A DNA stretch of 64,000 nucleotides from Halorubrum sp. PV6 (lineage in GTDB: Archaea; Halobacteriota; Halobacteria; Halobacteriales; Haloferacaceae), in NCBI RefSeq assembly GCF_003990725.2, contig NZ_CP030064.1, positions 2,108,001-2,172,000 on the forward strand. The letters are read 5' to 3'. Positions 1-9,015 of this stretch are shown here, in pieces. Position 1 is the first letter of the stretch; each line of letters opens with the position of its first letter. A program made the position numbers and the translations under genes. The notes beneath the pieces are model-generated. The model was not told the DNA's origin. It saw only the letters and a list, made by a program, of their open reading frames with translations, and made no database searches.

Positions 1-203
1 CCGTCGAGGCCGTTCGTCACGGCGATCATGTTGTCGTAGCGGGTGGAGAAGACGTAGGCGTCCCGCGGACCGACGAACTGGGCCACGTCGGCGAAGAGTC
101 GCGACTGGAGCGTCTGGAGGTCCATCTCCCGTCTGGGCTCCGGCGTCACCGTCCACGGCCCGTAGTTGTCGATCTGGACCAGCGTCACCTGAGTCGTCGT
201 CAC
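1..203 (-). CDS. gch3: GTP cyclohydrolase III (IIa), 5' end only
   Basis: Only the first 67 codons lie in the window; the gene runs off the left edge. The GTG start at 203-201 opens a protein with [20 protein letters not shown] followed by [12 protein letters not shown] and [12 protein letters not shown], the highly conserved N-terminus of archaeal GTP cyclohydrolase III. The family opens GTP to a formylamino-pyrimidine nucleotide, an early step of archaeal flavin/deazaflavin synthesis, fitting with cofH later in the window. A TATA-like element (around 229-238 on this strand) is about 30 bases before the GTG, suggesting a leaderless message. It diverges from the HAD gene at 358. The family call is firm; completeness cannot be judged. 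Confidence 0.9.
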   Translation of the reverse strand, partial: MTTTQVTLVQIDNYGPWTVTPEPRREMDLQTLQSRLFADVAQFVGPRDAYVFSTRYDNMIAVTNGLD

Positions 204-357
204 AGTGAAGACAGGTTGGGAACGGCCCCGCTTTACGCTTCCGTTATCCCGAAGGTGAAACGGGTATCGGATATGAAACGCGACTCGGCGAACCGGGGGG
301 CCGAGGCGGGACGCGGGGCGGCGCAACGCCTACGAGCGTGGCGCCCCGAGCGACGGT

Positions 358-1137
358 ATGGAGTTCAGCGGCGCCGTCTTGGACGTGGACGGCACGGTCG
401 TGCGAGGCGACGAGCCGATACCGGGCGCGCCGGCGGGGTACCGGCGGCTCCGCGAGGCCGGGGTCGAGACGCTGTTCGTCTCGAACAACCCAACGAAGGC
501 GCCGCCGGCGTACGTCGACCGGCTGGGCGCCGCCGGCTACGACGCCGACGCGGACCAGGTGTTCACCGCCGGCGCCGTCACGACGCGCTACCTGCGCGCG
601 CACCACGCGGACGACGACCTGCTGTGTATCGGCGAGGCCGGACTGCTCGACCAGTTCGCGGCGGCCGGGCTCGCGACGACCGACGACGTCGACGAGGCGG
701 ACGCGCTCGTCGCGTCCATCGACCGCGAGTTCGGCTACGAGGACCTCTGTACGGCCCTGTGGGCGCTCGAAAGGGGAATTCCGTTCATCGGCACCGACCC
801 CGACGTCGTCATCCCCGCGCCCGACCGCGACGTGCCGGGGTCCGGGGCCGTCATCAACGCCATCGCCGGAGTCGCGGAGCGCGAACCGGACGCGGTCCTC
901 GGGAAGCCCTCGGACACCGCCATCGAGATGGTTCGCGAGCGCCTGCCGTATCCCCCGGAGGAGTGTCTCGTCGTGGGCGACCGCCTCGACACCGACATCG
1001 CGCTCGGCGAGCGCGCCGGGATGACCACGGCGCTCGTCCTCTCCGGCGTCACCGACGAGGCCGCCGTCGCGGCGGCGGACGTCTCTCCGGACCACGTGCT
1101 CGAAGACCTCGGCGACGTCGACCGGCTGCTCGGGTGA
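358..1137 (+). CDS. HAD-superfamily IIA (NagD-like) phosphatase
   Basis: A 259-residue cytoplasmic hydrolase. Motif I DVDGT is at residues 9-13, motif II SNN at 42-44, the GKPSD lysine motif near 180 and the acidic VVGDRLDTDI motif near 205; the C2B cap between residues 70 and 180 is the NagD / 4-nitrophenylphosphatase layout. Members dephosphorylate small phosphoesters such as nucleotides or sugar phosphates; the substrate cannot be read from sequence. The ATG at 358 gives the usual start just ahead of the first beta strand. It is monocistronic in appearance: the next gene begins about 100 bases on with its own TATA box. Confidence 0.88.
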   Translation: MEFSGAVLDVDGTVVRGDEPIPGAPAGYRRLREAGVETLFVSNNPTKAPPAYVDRLGAAGYDADADQVFTAGAVTTRYLRAHHADDDLLCIGEAGLLDQFAAAGLATTDDVDEADALVASIDREFGYEDLCTALWALERGIPFIGTDPDVVIPAPDRDVPGSGAVINAIAGVAEREPDAVLGKPSDTAIEMVRERLPYPPEECLVVGDRLDTDIALGERAGMTTALVLSGVTDEAAVAAADVSPDHVLEDLGDVDRLLG

Positions 1138-1203
1138 GGCGGGGACGACCGCCCATCGCCGCTCGCCGACGTTCCCGAACGACCACTTTCACGCCGTGGA
1201 AAA

Positions 1204-1216
1204 CCCTTATAAACTA
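1204..1216 (+). promoter_or_regulatory. TATA box (CCCTTATAAACTA) before a 37-residue ORF
   Basis: An AT-rich element in very GC-rich surroundings, centred about 26 bases before the ATG at 1236. This is the spacing expected for a leaderless haloarchaeal transcript and is the main support for the small ORF downstream. Confidence 0.6.
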
Positions 1217-1235
1217 CCACGATAACCGATGACGT

Positions 1236-1349
1236 ATGAGAGGGGGTACCTCACACGGGGAGCAGGGAAGCGACGAGGAGGAGGACCCGGAGGAAGCCGT
1301 CCGCGTCATCGAGGGCCACGCGGTGCAGTTCAACGAGTACCGGTACTGA
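1236..1349 (+). CDS. Small acidic protein, 37 aa
   Basis: ATG at 1236 to TGA at 1347-1349. The peptide has a Gly/Ser start, an acidic run (DEEEDPEE) at residues 13-20 and a neutral tail ending QFNEYRY. Composition is typical of halophile proteins, and a good TATA box sits 26 bases upstream. It lies between the HAD gene and the DUF92 gene, on the same strand as both. I do not recognise the family; tiny acidic ORFs like this are common in haloarchaea and often missed. It has no membrane segment, Cys pair or other motif. Confidence 0.5.
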   Translation: MRGGTSHGEQGSDEEEDPEEAVRVIEGHAVQFNEYRY

Positions 1350-1482
1350 GGGGTCCGGGCGCTCACTCGCGGTCGCCGAGCCGTCGCGAGCGCGCCGACC
1401 GCCGGTGATCGACCGACTGCGAGCGGGTGCGCCCCCGAGCGCTGTCGGGACCGTTAAGTGCGCGTCGCGGGTAGCCGAGGGT

Positions 1483-2814
1483 GTGATACGGAGGCTTCGA
1501 CGGGCGAGTGTCTTCGCCGCGGTGTCGGCGGTCGCCGTTCTCGCGCCGGCTCTCGGCGACGCCGCAGCCGTGCCGTTCCTCGCCGTCGCCGGCCTCGCCT
1601 TCTTCGGCGTCCGCGACGGCGAGTGGTTCGAGACGCTCGCGCTGCCGGGAGACCGCGAGGAGGAACGCCTCTACGGATTCGTCGCGTTCGCGGTCGCCGC
1701 CGGCGGCCTCGCGCTGTTCGCGTCCCTCCCCCGCGCGCCGCTCCCGCACGAGGCGTTTGCCGCCGCGGCCCTCGCGGTCGGCGTCGGACGGCTCGGCCGC
1801 ACCGTCGCCGCCGGGCGCACCGACGACGAGTTCACGCTCGTGGCGAGTTACGTCGGCGCCGGGACGGCCGGGGCCGCCGCCGGACAGGTCGGCGTGCGGC
1901 TCCAGACGGAGGGGTCGGGACTCGTCGGCGGGCTTCCGGAGGTCGCCTTCCTCGCCGCCGTGGCCGCGCTCGCGGCGGCGCTCGTCAGGTCGCTCGTCTT
2001 CGACCGGGACGCGCACATCACGATGATCCTCGTCGCGTTCGCGGTCTGGGGGTTCATCTGGCTCGACCCGGCGGTCACGGTCCCGCTCGTCGCCTTCGGG
2101 TTGGCGGTGAGCGGGGGGCTCGGCTACGTCTCGTTCGCGCTCGGGACGGCCTCGGTCCCCGGAATGCTGACGGGCGTGTTGTCGGCGCTGCTCGCCGTCG
2201 TCCTCGGCGGGCTCGGCTGGTTCGCCACCCTCATCTCCTTTTACGCCATCGGCGGGCTGGCCTCGAAGTACCGCTTCGACGAGAAGGCGAGCCGGGGCGT
2301 CGCACAGGAGAACGAGGGCGCCCGCGGCACCGGGAACGTGCTGGCCAACTCCGCGGTCGCGCTCGCCGCGCTCGTCGGCTACGCGGGGACCGCCCACGTC
2401 GACGTGCCGGGCGCGCTCTTCGCGCTCGCCTTCGCCGGGGCGACCGCGACCGCGATGGCCGACACGCTGTCGTCCGAGATCGGGGGACTGTACGACGGTC
2501 CCCGGCTGATAACGACCCTGCGCCGCGTCGAACCGGGCACCGACGGCGCGGTGACGTGGCAGGGCGAACTGGCCGGAATCGCGGGCGCGGCCCTCGTCGC
2601 CGCCCTCGCCGGGCTCTGGATGCCGATCGGCGGGGCGGTCCTCGGCGGCGCGCTCGTCGTCCTCGCCGGCCTCGCCGGGATGACCGTCGACAGCCTCCTC
2701 GGCGCGCTGATCGAGGGGGACCGCGTCGGGAACCAGGCGGTGAACTTCCTCGCGACGCTCTCGGGCGCCGCCGTCGCGGTCGTCGCCGCGGTCGCGCTCG
2801 GCGTGGGGGTGTGA
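1483..2814 (+). CDS. DUF92 / TIGR00297 family membrane protein
   Basis: A polytopic membrane protein of about 443 residues with some ten to twelve hydrophobic segments. The C-terminal half carries the DUF92 signature: a basic cytoplasmic loop (ASKYRFDEKASRG) leading to GARGTGNVLANS, ATAMADTLSSEIG and GMTVDSLLGA. The plant relative VTE6 is a phytyl-phosphate kinase and polyprenyl-phosphate kinases are related, so an isoprenoid-lipid phosphotransfer role is possible but unproven. I chose the GTG at 1483 because it opens directly on IRRLRRASVF before the first helix and a TTAAG element lies about 27 bases upstream; the ATG at 1405 would add an atypical basic extension. The stop is almost adjacent to the next gene's ATG. 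Confidence 0.85.
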   Translation: MIRRLRRASVFAAVSAVAVLAPALGDAAAVPFLAVAGLAFFGVRDGEWFETLALPGDREEERLYGFVAFAVAAGGLALFASLPRAPLPHEAFAAAALAVGVGRLGRTVAAGRTDDEFTLVASYVGAGTAGAAAGQVGVRLQTEGSGLVGGLPEVAFLAAVAALAAALVRSLVFDRDAHITMILVAFAVWGFIWLDPAVTVPLVAFGLAVSGGLGYVSFALGTASVPGMLTGVLSALLAVVLGGLGWFATLISFYAIGGLASKYRFDEKASRGVAQENEGARGTGNVLANSAVALAALVGYAGTAHVDVPGALFALAFAGATATAMADTLSSEIGGLYDGPRLITTLRRVEPGTDGAVTWQGELAGIAGAALVAALAGLWMPIGGAVLGGALVVLAGLAGMTVDSLLGALIEGDRVGNQAVNFLATLSGAAVAVVAAVALGVGV

Positions 2815-2815
2815 G

Positions 2816-3274
2816 ATGACGGACGGGTCAGCCGGCGGCCGCGGCGACGACGGCCGCGCGACGGATCCGAGAGTCCGCGCCGCGCGGCCGGGCGACGCCG
2901 ACCGCATCCGGGAGCTCCAGTCGCACCTCCGACAGCCGAACGCGGACCTGTTGGAGTACGGGCTCGCGGTCGGCTCGGCGCTCGTCAGCGTCGCCGACGG
3001 GCGGGCGGTCGGCTACCTGCTCCCGGTCGACGCGCCGAACCGCCCCGGCGTCCACCTCGCGGAGCTCGTCGTCGATCCGGACTACCGCCGAGAGGGACGC
3101 GCCCGCGGGCTGCTCGCCGCCGTCATCGACGACGCGACCGGCCCCGTGACGCTGCAGGCGCACCCGGACAACGACGCCGCGCTCTCGCTGTACGAGTCGC
3201 TGTCGTTCGCGGTCGTCGACCGGCGGGCCGACGCGTACGCCGACGGCGACGCGCTGGTGTTGCGGCGGGGGTAG
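2816..3274 (+). CDS. GNAT family N-acetyltransferase
   Basis: 152 residues with the full GNAT fold: an N-terminal RAARPGDADRIRELQ strand-helix, the acetyl-CoA-binding VVDPDYRREGRARGLL motif (consensus R/Q-x-x-G-x-A) near residues 83-99, and the C-terminal NDAALSLYESLSF motif common in RimI-like enzymes. It probably acetylates an amine on a small molecule or protein N-terminus; the substrate is unknown. Its ATG begins one base after the DUF92 stop, so the two genes are almost certainly cotranscribed. Confidence 0.85.
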   Translation: MTDGSAGGRGDDGRATDPRVRAARPGDADRIRELQSHLRQPNADLLEYGLAVGSALVSVADGRAVGYLLPVDAPNRPGVHLAELVVDPDYRREGRARGLLAAVIDDATGPVTLQAHPDNDAALSLYESLSFAVVDRRADAYADGDALVLRRG

Positions 3275-3316
3275 ACAGACAAAAGGCCTATTCGAGCCCC
3301 ACGCGTCGGGCGAGAC

Positions 3317-3700
3317 ATGACCGACGCCGACGCGGGGCAGGACGCGATCGAGGTCGACTTCGGCGAGGACGGCCTCGTCCCGGCGATCGCACAGGACGCC
3401 GACTCGGGCGAGGTGCTGATGCTCGCGTACGTCTCGCCGGCGGCGCTCGAACGGACCCGCGAGACGGGCGAGGCCCACTACTACTCGCGGTCGCGCGACG
3501 AGCTGTGGCACAAGGGCGGCTCCTCCGGCCACACCCAGGAGGTGCGCGAGGTGCGGGTCGACTGCGACGCCGACACGCTCCTCTACCTCGTCGACCAGAA
3601 CGTGGGGGCGTGTCACACGGGGCACCGCTCGTGCTTCTACCGCACCGTCGACGGCGAGCACGTCGGCGACCGGGTGTTCGACCCGGACGAGGTGTACTGA
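3317..3700 (+). CDS. hisI: Phosphoribosyl-AMP cyclohydrolase
   Basis: 127 residues, the length of a stand-alone archaeal HisI. It opens the adenine ring of phosphoribosyl-AMP, the third step of histidine synthesis. Visible marks are [19 protein letters not shown], the Mg-binding DCDADT stretch and the zinc cysteines in VDCDAD and ACHTGHRSC. The TGA stop overlaps the ATG of the next gene at 3700, so the following coiled-coil protein is likely translationally coupled. No other his gene lies nearby, as is usual in haloarchaea where his genes are scattered. Confidence 0.95.
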   Translation: MTDADAGQDAIEVDFGEDGLVPAIAQDADSGEVLMLAYVSPAALERTRETGEAHYYSRSRDELWHKGGSSGHTQEVREVRVDCDADTLLYLVDQNVGACHTGHRSCFYRTVDGEHVGDRVFDPDEVY

Positions 3701-4839
3701 TGGCGGACGCGGACGACCCCGTTCGCGACGCCGGCGCGGCGGCCGCGACCTTGCGCGAGCGGTACGACGAACTCGCGCGGATCGAAGCGCGGATCGCCGA
3801 GATCGGACGCGACCGGATCGAGGCCGCCGCCGACACCTACCGGCAGGCGCACCGCGTCCTCGACCAGTACGAGGACGACGCGGTCGGCACGGGCGATTTC
3901 GGCTCGTACGTTCAGTTCCGCGGGGAGTTCGGGGAGGCGGTCGACGTCGACGACGACGCGCTCGCGGCCGACGCGTTCGCCGCCGCCGACGAGGCGGTCG
4001 ACAAGCGCCGGCTCTCCGAGGCCGATTTCGCGGCCGCCCGCGAGGCGCTGGAACCGGCGGGAGAGTACGTCGACCTGCTCACGGACCGCGACGACGCACT
4101 CGACGAGTACCGGGCCGCGCGCAAGAAGGCGCGGGAGGCGCGGAAGGGGCTCGACGCCCGCCTCGAAGAGCTGCGCGAGGTCGCCGAGATGGCCGACGCC
4201 GACCTCGACGCCGACGTGGAGGCGGTGCGAGCGCCGGTCGAGTCGTACAACGACGCGATCCGCGAGGAGTTCGCCGACTTTTATCAGTCGGCGTCGGCCC
4301 GAGACGTCTTCGCGTTCCTCGACCGCGCCGACGGGACGCCGTTCGTCGACGCGGACGTGCCGCCGACCGACTTGCGCGAGTACGTCGACGAGTACGAGGC
4401 GGGCGAGGAGCCGTTACCGACCCTGTTGGAGTACGCGGACTACTCCAACTCGAAGCTGGAACACTACGTCGACGATCCCGGCGCGCTCCGGACCGCGGTC
4501 GCGGTCCACCGCACCTACGTCGAGCGGCTCGACGCCGAGCCGCTGACGCTCGACTGGCCGCCCGCGGCCGGCGACGAGCTGGCCTACGAGATCGACGAGT
4601 TGATCCCGCTGGTCTCGCGGGTCGCCGGCGACGAGACGGTGGCGACGCTCCGGTCGGTGCGCGAGCTCGCGCGCGACGAGGCGTACGCGCGCCGCCGCCG
4701 CGCCGCCGTGGTGCGCGACGGGCTCGACGAACCCGAGTTGGACCTCATCCGGACGGGCGAAATCGACGACTGGCTCCGGACGGCGGAACGGACCGCGGCC
4801 ATCGCCGAGGACGTGCTCGCGGAGACGGAGCGGGACTGA
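3700..4839 (+). CDS. Conserved haloarchaeal coiled-coil protein
   Basis: 379 residues, very acidic, predicted soluble. ATG overlaps the hisI stop. Long charged helices with heptad-like Leu/Ala spacing run over residues 15-60 and 115-185 (ALDEYRAARKKAREARKGL, DARLEELREVAEMAD), followed by a more globular half with DFYQSASARDVFAFLDRA and a tyrosine-rich YADYSNSKLEHYVDD. It looks like a halophile-specific family of unknown function; no catalytic motif or metal site is visible. Similarity to SMC-like coils is composition only. Coupling to hisI is consistent with an operon but says little about role. Confidence 0.7.
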   Translation: MADADDPVRDAGAAAATLRERYDELARIEARIAEIGRDRIEAAADTYRQAHRVLDQYEDDAVGTGDFGSYVQFRGEFGEAVDVDDDALAADAFAAADEAVDKRRLSEADFAAAREALEPAGEYVDLLTDRDDALDEYRAARKKAREARKGLDARLEELREVAEMADADLDADVEAVRAPVESYNDAIREEFADFYQSASARDVFAFLDRADGTPFVDADVPPTDLREYVDEYEAGEEPLPTLLEYADYSNSKLEHYVDDPGALRTAVAVHRTYVERLDAEPLTLDWPPAAGDELAYEIDELIPLVSRVAGDETVATLRSVRELARDEAYARRRRAAVVRDGLDEPELDLIRTGEIDDWLRTAERTAAIAEDVLAETERD

Positions 4840-4909
4840 CCGGTCGCCGGGTCGCTCGCGTCGGGGCGGGGTGCCGATTTTTAAGACCCGGCGGCGCGGA
4901 GCAGCGGAC

Positions 4910-5308
4910 ATGACCCGATTCGACGCCGCGACCGAGGGGGAGCGCCTGAAACTGTTCGCGGACGCGGCGACCGCCCACCGCGCGCGGTCGAGCGAGGTGA
5001 TGACGGTGGATATCGACCCCGACAGCGACACCACCGAGGGCGGCGAGGTGCCGCCGTGGATCCAACTCGCGGGCACGGAGCTCATCGTCGACTGCACCGA
5101 CGCGGAGCTGGACCGTTTAAAAACTCTCCTCGGCGAGTTCCCGGAGTTTCGGATCGACGAACTGGTGAGCCCCGAGGAGGCGGAGGGGACGAACGCCGTC
5201 GTCACCGCGCGGTCGGACGCGAACCGCGTCGCGGGGTTCGTCGAGCGGGCGTTCCGCGAGGTGTACGAGCTCGACGACGACTACCGGGCGTGGGTGACGG
5301 CGGTTTAA
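4910..5308 (+). CDS. Conserved haloarchaeal protein, DUF7975-like
   Basis: 132 residues, acidic, no membrane segment. The ATG at 4910 is about 25-28 bases after a TTTTTAAG TATA-like element, so a leaderless start is likely; an upstream in-frame GTG would only add a basic extension. The protein alternates helices and strands, with a central IQLAGTELIVDCTDAELDRL segment and a C-terminal FVERAFREVYELDDDYRAW. I recognise it as a short conserved halophile family but know no function; the DUF name is from memory. It stands alone between a coiled-coil gene and an acetyltransferase gene. Confidence 0.65.
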   Translation: MTRFDAATEGERLKLFADAATAHRARSSEVMTVDIDPDSDTTEGGEVPPWIQLAGTELIVDCTDAELDRLKTLLGEFPEFRIDELVSPEEAEGTNAVVTARSDANRVAGFVERAFREVYELDDDYRAWVTAV

Positions 5309-5376
5309 GAATCGGCGCAGCGGCGAGCGGCCGCCGCGACGCGAACCACTATGTCGGGGCGTCCGCTCTCGGGCGT

Positions 5377-5934
5377 ATGCCCACGGAGACGGAGCGGATG
5401 CTCGCCGGAGACCCGTACGACCCGAGCGCGCCGGAGCTGGTCGCCGACCGAGCGCGCGCCCGCGACCTCGCCCGGCGGTACAACGCGACGAGCGAGGCGG
5501 CCGAGAGACGCCGCGAAACGCTGCTTCGACGGCTGTTCGACGAGGTCGGCGACGACCCGGTCGTCCACCCCACCTTCCGGTGTGACTACGGCTACACCGT
5601 CGCCGTCGGCGACGACTTCTTCGCGAACTACGGCTGCGTGTTCCTCGACGCGAACGCGGTCACGTTCGGCGACCGCTGTATGCTCGGACCGGGCGTGCAG
5701 GTGTACACGTCGACGCATCCGCTCAACCCGGCGGAGCGCGCGGCGGGCCGCGAGCGCGCCGAGCCGGTGAGCGTCGGCGACGACGTGTGGATCGGGGGGA
5801 ACGCGGTGCTCAATCCGGGGGTGCGCGTCGACGACGGCGCCGTGGTCGGGTCGGGCGCGGTCGTCACGGACGACGTGCCGGACCGCGTCGTCGTCGGGGG
5901 GAATCCGGCGCGGGTGATCCGCGAAATCGAGTGA
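5377..5934 (+). CDS. Maltose/galactoside-type O-acetyltransferase (left-handed beta helix)
   Basis: 185 residues, the size of Maa/LacA/NodL enzymes. The N-terminal helix pair ([18 protein letters not shown]) is the Maa domain; from residue 70 on the hexapeptide repeats build a left-handed beta helix with the conserved [20 protein letters not shown] and [10 protein letters not shown], whose histidine is the catalytic base in the family. It transfers acetyl from acetyl-CoA to a sugar hydroxyl; the natural acceptor in halophiles is unknown. I took the ATG at 5377 because it gives the standard [14 protein letters not shown] start; longer upstream reading is not family-like. Confidence 0.9.
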   Translation: MPTETERMLAGDPYDPSAPELVADRARARDLARRYNATSEAAERRRETLLRRLFDEVGDDPVVHPTFRCDYGYTVAVGDDFFANYGCVFLDANAVTFGDRCMLGPGVQVYTSTHPLNPAERAAGRERAEPVSVGDDVWIGGNAVLNPGVRVDDGAVVGSGAVVTDDVPDRVVVGGNPARVIREIE

Positions 5935-6023
5935 CTCGCGGGCGGCTCTCCGGCGGGGATATCCGCCCCTGCTCGCTCCCGAACGATACGTTGATACGTC
6001 GACCGCCGGTAGCGAAGGAGACG

Positions 6024-7187
6024 ATGGACGACCGGACGCGCGAGTACCTCAAGGGGCGGTTCGGCGACTACTACCGCCGGGCCTCGCCCGTGCTCCCGCC
6101 GGACGCGAACCTCCGGGAGTGGGGCCACATCCCGTGGACGCCGGGGTCGGGCACGACGATGCTCCGGCATCAGTCGCTGTACGACTTGGGCGACGTGGAC
6201 ACGTTCTTTGCCGACAACGCGCCCCGTCACGCGTACTTCTCGGCCGCCCGGTACGACGACCCCGGCGCCTCGACGATGTCGAAGAAGGGCTGGCGCTCCG
6301 CGGATCTGGTCTTCGACCTCGACGCCGACCACCTCCCCGGCGTGGACCCGGCCGAGACCAGCTACCCCGAGATGCTCGCCGCGTGTAAAGACGCCCTCCT
6401 GCGGCTCTTAGAGTTCCTCGACGACGACTTCGCGTTCGACGACTGCACCGTCGTCTTCTCCGGCGGCCGCGGCTACCACGTCCACGTTCGCGACGAGAGC
6501 GTCCGCGAACTCGACAGCGAGGCGCGCCGCGAGGTCGTCGACTACGTGCGCGCCATCGACCTCGACACCGAGGGGCTGATTCGCACCGTCTCCGAGCGCG
6601 GGACGACGAAGCGCGTCCTCCGGACCGAGGGCGGGTGGGGCGCGCGCGTCCACGCGGCGCTCGTCGAGTACGCCGACGACCTCCGGGACATGGACGAGGC
6701 CGACGCCCGCGAGCGCCTGATGGAACTGGAGGGGATCGGCGAGGGGCGCGCCGAGACGATCCTCGGCGCCTTCGACCGCAACCCCACCGCGGTCCGCGAG
6801 GGCAACGTGGAGGCCGGCGGCCCCGGCGTCCGCCGACTCGTCTCCGCGCTCGCCGCGCGGGTGACCGCGACCGACACCGCGCCGATCGACGAGCCGGTGA
6901 CCACCGACACGCGTCGGCTCATCCGGCTGCCGGGGACGCTTCACGGCGGCTCCGGGCTCGTCGTCACCCCCCTAAATCGGGACGAACTCGCCGAGTTCGA
7001 CCCGCTCCGCGACGCGGTTCCCGACCGGTTCGTCGGCCGCGATATCCGGATCGAGACCGACGCGGATCGGACGGTAGAATTAAACGGCGAGCGCACGAGA
7101 GTTGAACCCGGTACGAACACCGTGCCCGAACACGTGGGCGTCTTCCTGATGGCCCGCGGCGAGGCGCGGAAAGCCCCCGAACGATGA
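6024..7187 (+). CDS. priS: DNA primase catalytic (small) subunit
   Basis: 387 residues. Archaeal/eukaryal primase small subunit, which makes RNA/DNA primers with PriL at the fork. The metal-binding DLD is at residues 98-100 in [12 protein letters not shown], the nucleotide-binding [10 protein letters not shown] starts at 146, and [17 protein letters not shown] near 295-315 carries the conserved basic residues. The ATG at 6024 gives the family-like start. Its last four bases overlap the next gene's ATG at 7184, and that gene is a GINS homologue: priS-GINS adjacency is a well-known archaeal replication pairing. Confidence 0.96.
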   Translation: MDDRTREYLKGRFGDYYRRASPVLPPDANLREWGHIPWTPGSGTTMLRHQSLYDLGDVDTFFADNAPRHAYFSAARYDDPGASTMSKKGWRSADLVFDLDADHLPGVDPAETSYPEMLAACKDALLRLLEFLDDDFAFDDCTVVFSGGRGYHVHVRDESVRELDSEARREVVDYVRAIDLDTEGLIRTVSERGTTKRVLRTEGGWGARVHAALVEYADDLRDMDEADARERLMELEGIGEGRAETILGAFDRNPTAVREGNVEAGGPGVRRLVSALAARVTATDTAPIDEPVTTDTRRLIRLPGTLHGGSGLVVTPLNRDELAEFDPLRDAVPDRFVGRDIRIETDADRTVELNGERTRVEPGTNTVPEHVGVFLMARGEARKAPER

Positions 7188-7590
7188 ATCTCGACGAGCT
7201 TCGATCGGCCCAAGCGAAGGAACGCCGCAAGGACAGCCTCCAGCACCTGCGGGACTCCTTTTACGACGACGTGGCCGCCTACGTCGCCGACCTGCGCGCG
7301 GCCCGCGACCGCCGCGCGGAGCAGGTCGAGAAGCCGTTCTCCGACGACGACGTGCGGCGCCTCTCCGACGAGGTCGAGACCGCCGAGGAGGTCGCCGAGG
7401 CGCTGTACGAGCGCCGCGTCGGCAAGGTCGTCAAGCTCGCGTCGTTCGCGGCGGCGGACATGTCGGTCGACGCCGACGGGATGACCACGGAGGAACGACA
7501 GCTGTTCGACGACCTCGTCGACCGGATAACCGAGAACAAGTCGCGCGTGCTCGACGTGCTGGCCGGTGAGGTGCCCGCGACGGACTCGAC

Positions 7591-7644
7591 ACCCCCGACG
7601 GATTCGACGGACTCGACACCCCCGACGGATTCGACGGACTCGAC
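7591..7644 (+). repeat. Two tandem 27-bp units in the GINS linker (TPPTDSTDS)
   Basis: Two identical 27-base copies at 7591-7617 and 7618-7644, preceded by a partial copy from 7578 and followed by a degenerate one. Each encodes TPPTDSTDS in the A-domain frame. The array ends about 35 bases before the frameshift, so slippage in this tract is a plausible cause of length variation. Confidence 0.85.
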
Positions 7645-8091
7645 GCCGCCAACCGATCCGACGCCCCCGGCCGACGAACCCCCGCGACGGACTCGGACGC
7701 CCACCGTCCCGCGAGCGACGCGCCTACTGAGGACCGAGCGCCGCCCGCACCGACCCCCGAGCCCCCGGAAGCGGAGGCGGCCGAAGGGGCGGACGAGCCG
7801 CCGACCGAGCCGAGCGCGGCGGCCGAGTCCGGAGGGCGCGGCGACGCGCTCGCCGGCGCCATGGGCGGGTCGACCGAGGAGGTCACGGACGCCCTCGACG
7901 CCTCGACCGACGGCGGGGCGCGAGCCGCGGACGGAGAGAGCAAAAGCGACGCCTCGGCCCCGCAGCGCGATGCGGGCGACGCCGACGGGCCGACGCCGGT
8001 CCCGCCGGAGCCCGCCCCGCCCGGAGCGCCCGGCGTGGAGGGCGAGGACGACGCGGGGACGGGCGAACCGTCCGGCGGCGCAGGGACGGGT

Positions 8092-8136
8092 GACGAAGCG
8101 ACGAGTGACGAAGCGACGAGTGACGAAGCAACGAGC
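8092..8136 (+). repeat. Three tandem 15-bp units (DEATS) in the GINS linker
   Basis: Copies at 8092-8106, 8107-8121 and 8122-8136; the third has two substitutions. They encode DEATS three times, just before the conserved C-terminal B domain, and add to the disordered acidic linker. Confidence 0.85.
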
Positions 8137-8351
8137 GACGCAGGGGAGAGTGACGCGGAGACGGGCGTCGCCGACTCGACCGCCACCGACCGCGCGACCG
8201 TCAGGGTGACGCGCGACATCGGCTCCATCTTCGGCGTCGACGAGCGAGAGTACGACCTCGCCAGCGAGGACGTCGTGACCCTCCCCGCCGAGAACGCGGC
8301 GCCGCTGGTCGAGCGCGACGCCGCGGAACGCCTCGACTGACCGCCCGCGGG

Positions 8352-8990
8352 ATGGCCGCGCCACCGACCGAACGCGCCGAGCGTGACGCCTCCGACCTCG
8401 TCCGCGCGCTCGGCGCCGCGGCCACGCTGTTCGCGCTCGGCGGCGTCGCGGCCGCGATCCTTCTCGATCCGACGTTCTCGTGGACGGCCGACGCGCTCTC
8501 GGACCTGGGCGTCCGCCCGCGGAGCGCCCCCGCGTTCAACTGGGGGCTCATGCTGGGCGGCGCCGCGGGCGTCGGGTACGCGGTCGGCGTCTGGGCGACC
8601 TCGGCGCGGCGCGGGGTCGGCGTTGCCGGCCGAGCCGCGCTCCTCGCGCTCGCGATGGTCGCGATGGCGGGGGTCGGGCGCTTCGATCTCACCGAGCCGC
8701 TGCACGCGCCGGCCGCGATCGGGTTCTACGCGCTCCTCACCGCCACCTTCGCGGTCGACGGGGCGCTCCGACGGGGAACGACGACCGGCGCGCTCGCGCT
8801 CGCCTTCGTGCCGGTTCACGTCGCGGTCTGGGCGACGTTCCTCGCGGGGTGGTGGCCGGTGACGGGCCTGGCGCTGCCGGAACTGCCCGGCGCGATCGCG
8901 CTCGCCGCGTGGGTGTGGTTCGTCGGGCCGCTGCCGGTCGCCGGGCGCGGCTCGGCGCGGCTCGACGGCGACCGGACCGACGAACACTAA
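8352..8990 (+). CDS. DUF998 family membrane protein
   Basis: 212 residues with about six hydrophobic segments. The DUF998 signature is visible: LDPTFSWTADALSDLG after the first helix, then FNWGLMLGGAAG and GRFDLTEPLHAPAAIGFY, where the charged residue before the His-containing loop is conserved. Function of the family is unknown. The protein begins with a short acidic/basic cytoplasmic tail and ends with a hydrophilic Arg/Asp tail. It follows the GINS stop by 11 bases on the same strand and precedes the nuclease gene. Confidence 0.85.
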   Translation: MAAPPTERAERDASDLVRALGAAATLFALGGVAAAILLDPTFSWTADALSDLGVRPRSAPAFNWGLMLGGAAGVGYAVGVWATSARRGVGVAGRAALLALAMVAMAGVGRFDLTEPLHAPAAIGFYALLTATFAVDGALRRGTTTGALALAFVPVHVAVWATFLAGWWPVTGLALPELPGAIALAAWVWFVGPLPVAGRGSARLDGDRTDEH

Positions 8991-9015
8991 CGCGACGGGC
9001 GGCTACGGGCCGGCA

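Larger units (their letters stand above)
7184..8340 (+). pseudogene. GINS (Gins51-type) replisome gene, interrupted by a 1-base frameshift
   Basis: The ATG at 7184 overlaps the priS stop. The first frame encodes the helical A domain (LQHLRDSFYDDVAAYVADL through ELFDDLV-like helices to about residue 130), then an acidic Thr/Pro linker. After a run of five C at 7679-7683 this frame becomes Arg/Pro-rich, while the +1 register becomes acidic linker (PATDSDAHRPASDAPTEDRA) and runs to TGA at 8338-8340, ending in a clear B domain: RVTRDIGSIFGVDEREYDL then DVVTLPAENAAPLVER. Adding one C restores a single protein of about 385 residues with A-linker-B order, as in Gins51. GINS activates MCM in the CMG helicase and is expected to be essential, so a sequencing or assembly error is the leading explanation; true frameshifting cannot be excluded. 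Confidence 0.85.

Noticed and set aside
216..1232. Long Arg/Pro-rich open reading frames overlapping the HAD gene and most other genes
   Set aside because: High-GC DNA leaves antisense and shifted frames open. They lack acidic halophile composition and any family motif, and overlap clear genes.
1363..2907. 514-codon minus-strand ORF opposite the DUF92 gene
   Set aside because: Arg/Glu/Gly-rich shadow of a membrane protein gene; no domain visible.
7591..8136. Short tandem repeats in the GINS linker as a CRISPR-like array
   Set aside because: Units are contiguous without spacers and translate to TPPTDSTDS and DEATS in the gene frame.
8352..8990. DUF998 gene as part of a replication operon with priS
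   Set aside because: It is close to the GINS stop but is a membrane protein of unknown role; proximity alone does not show it.
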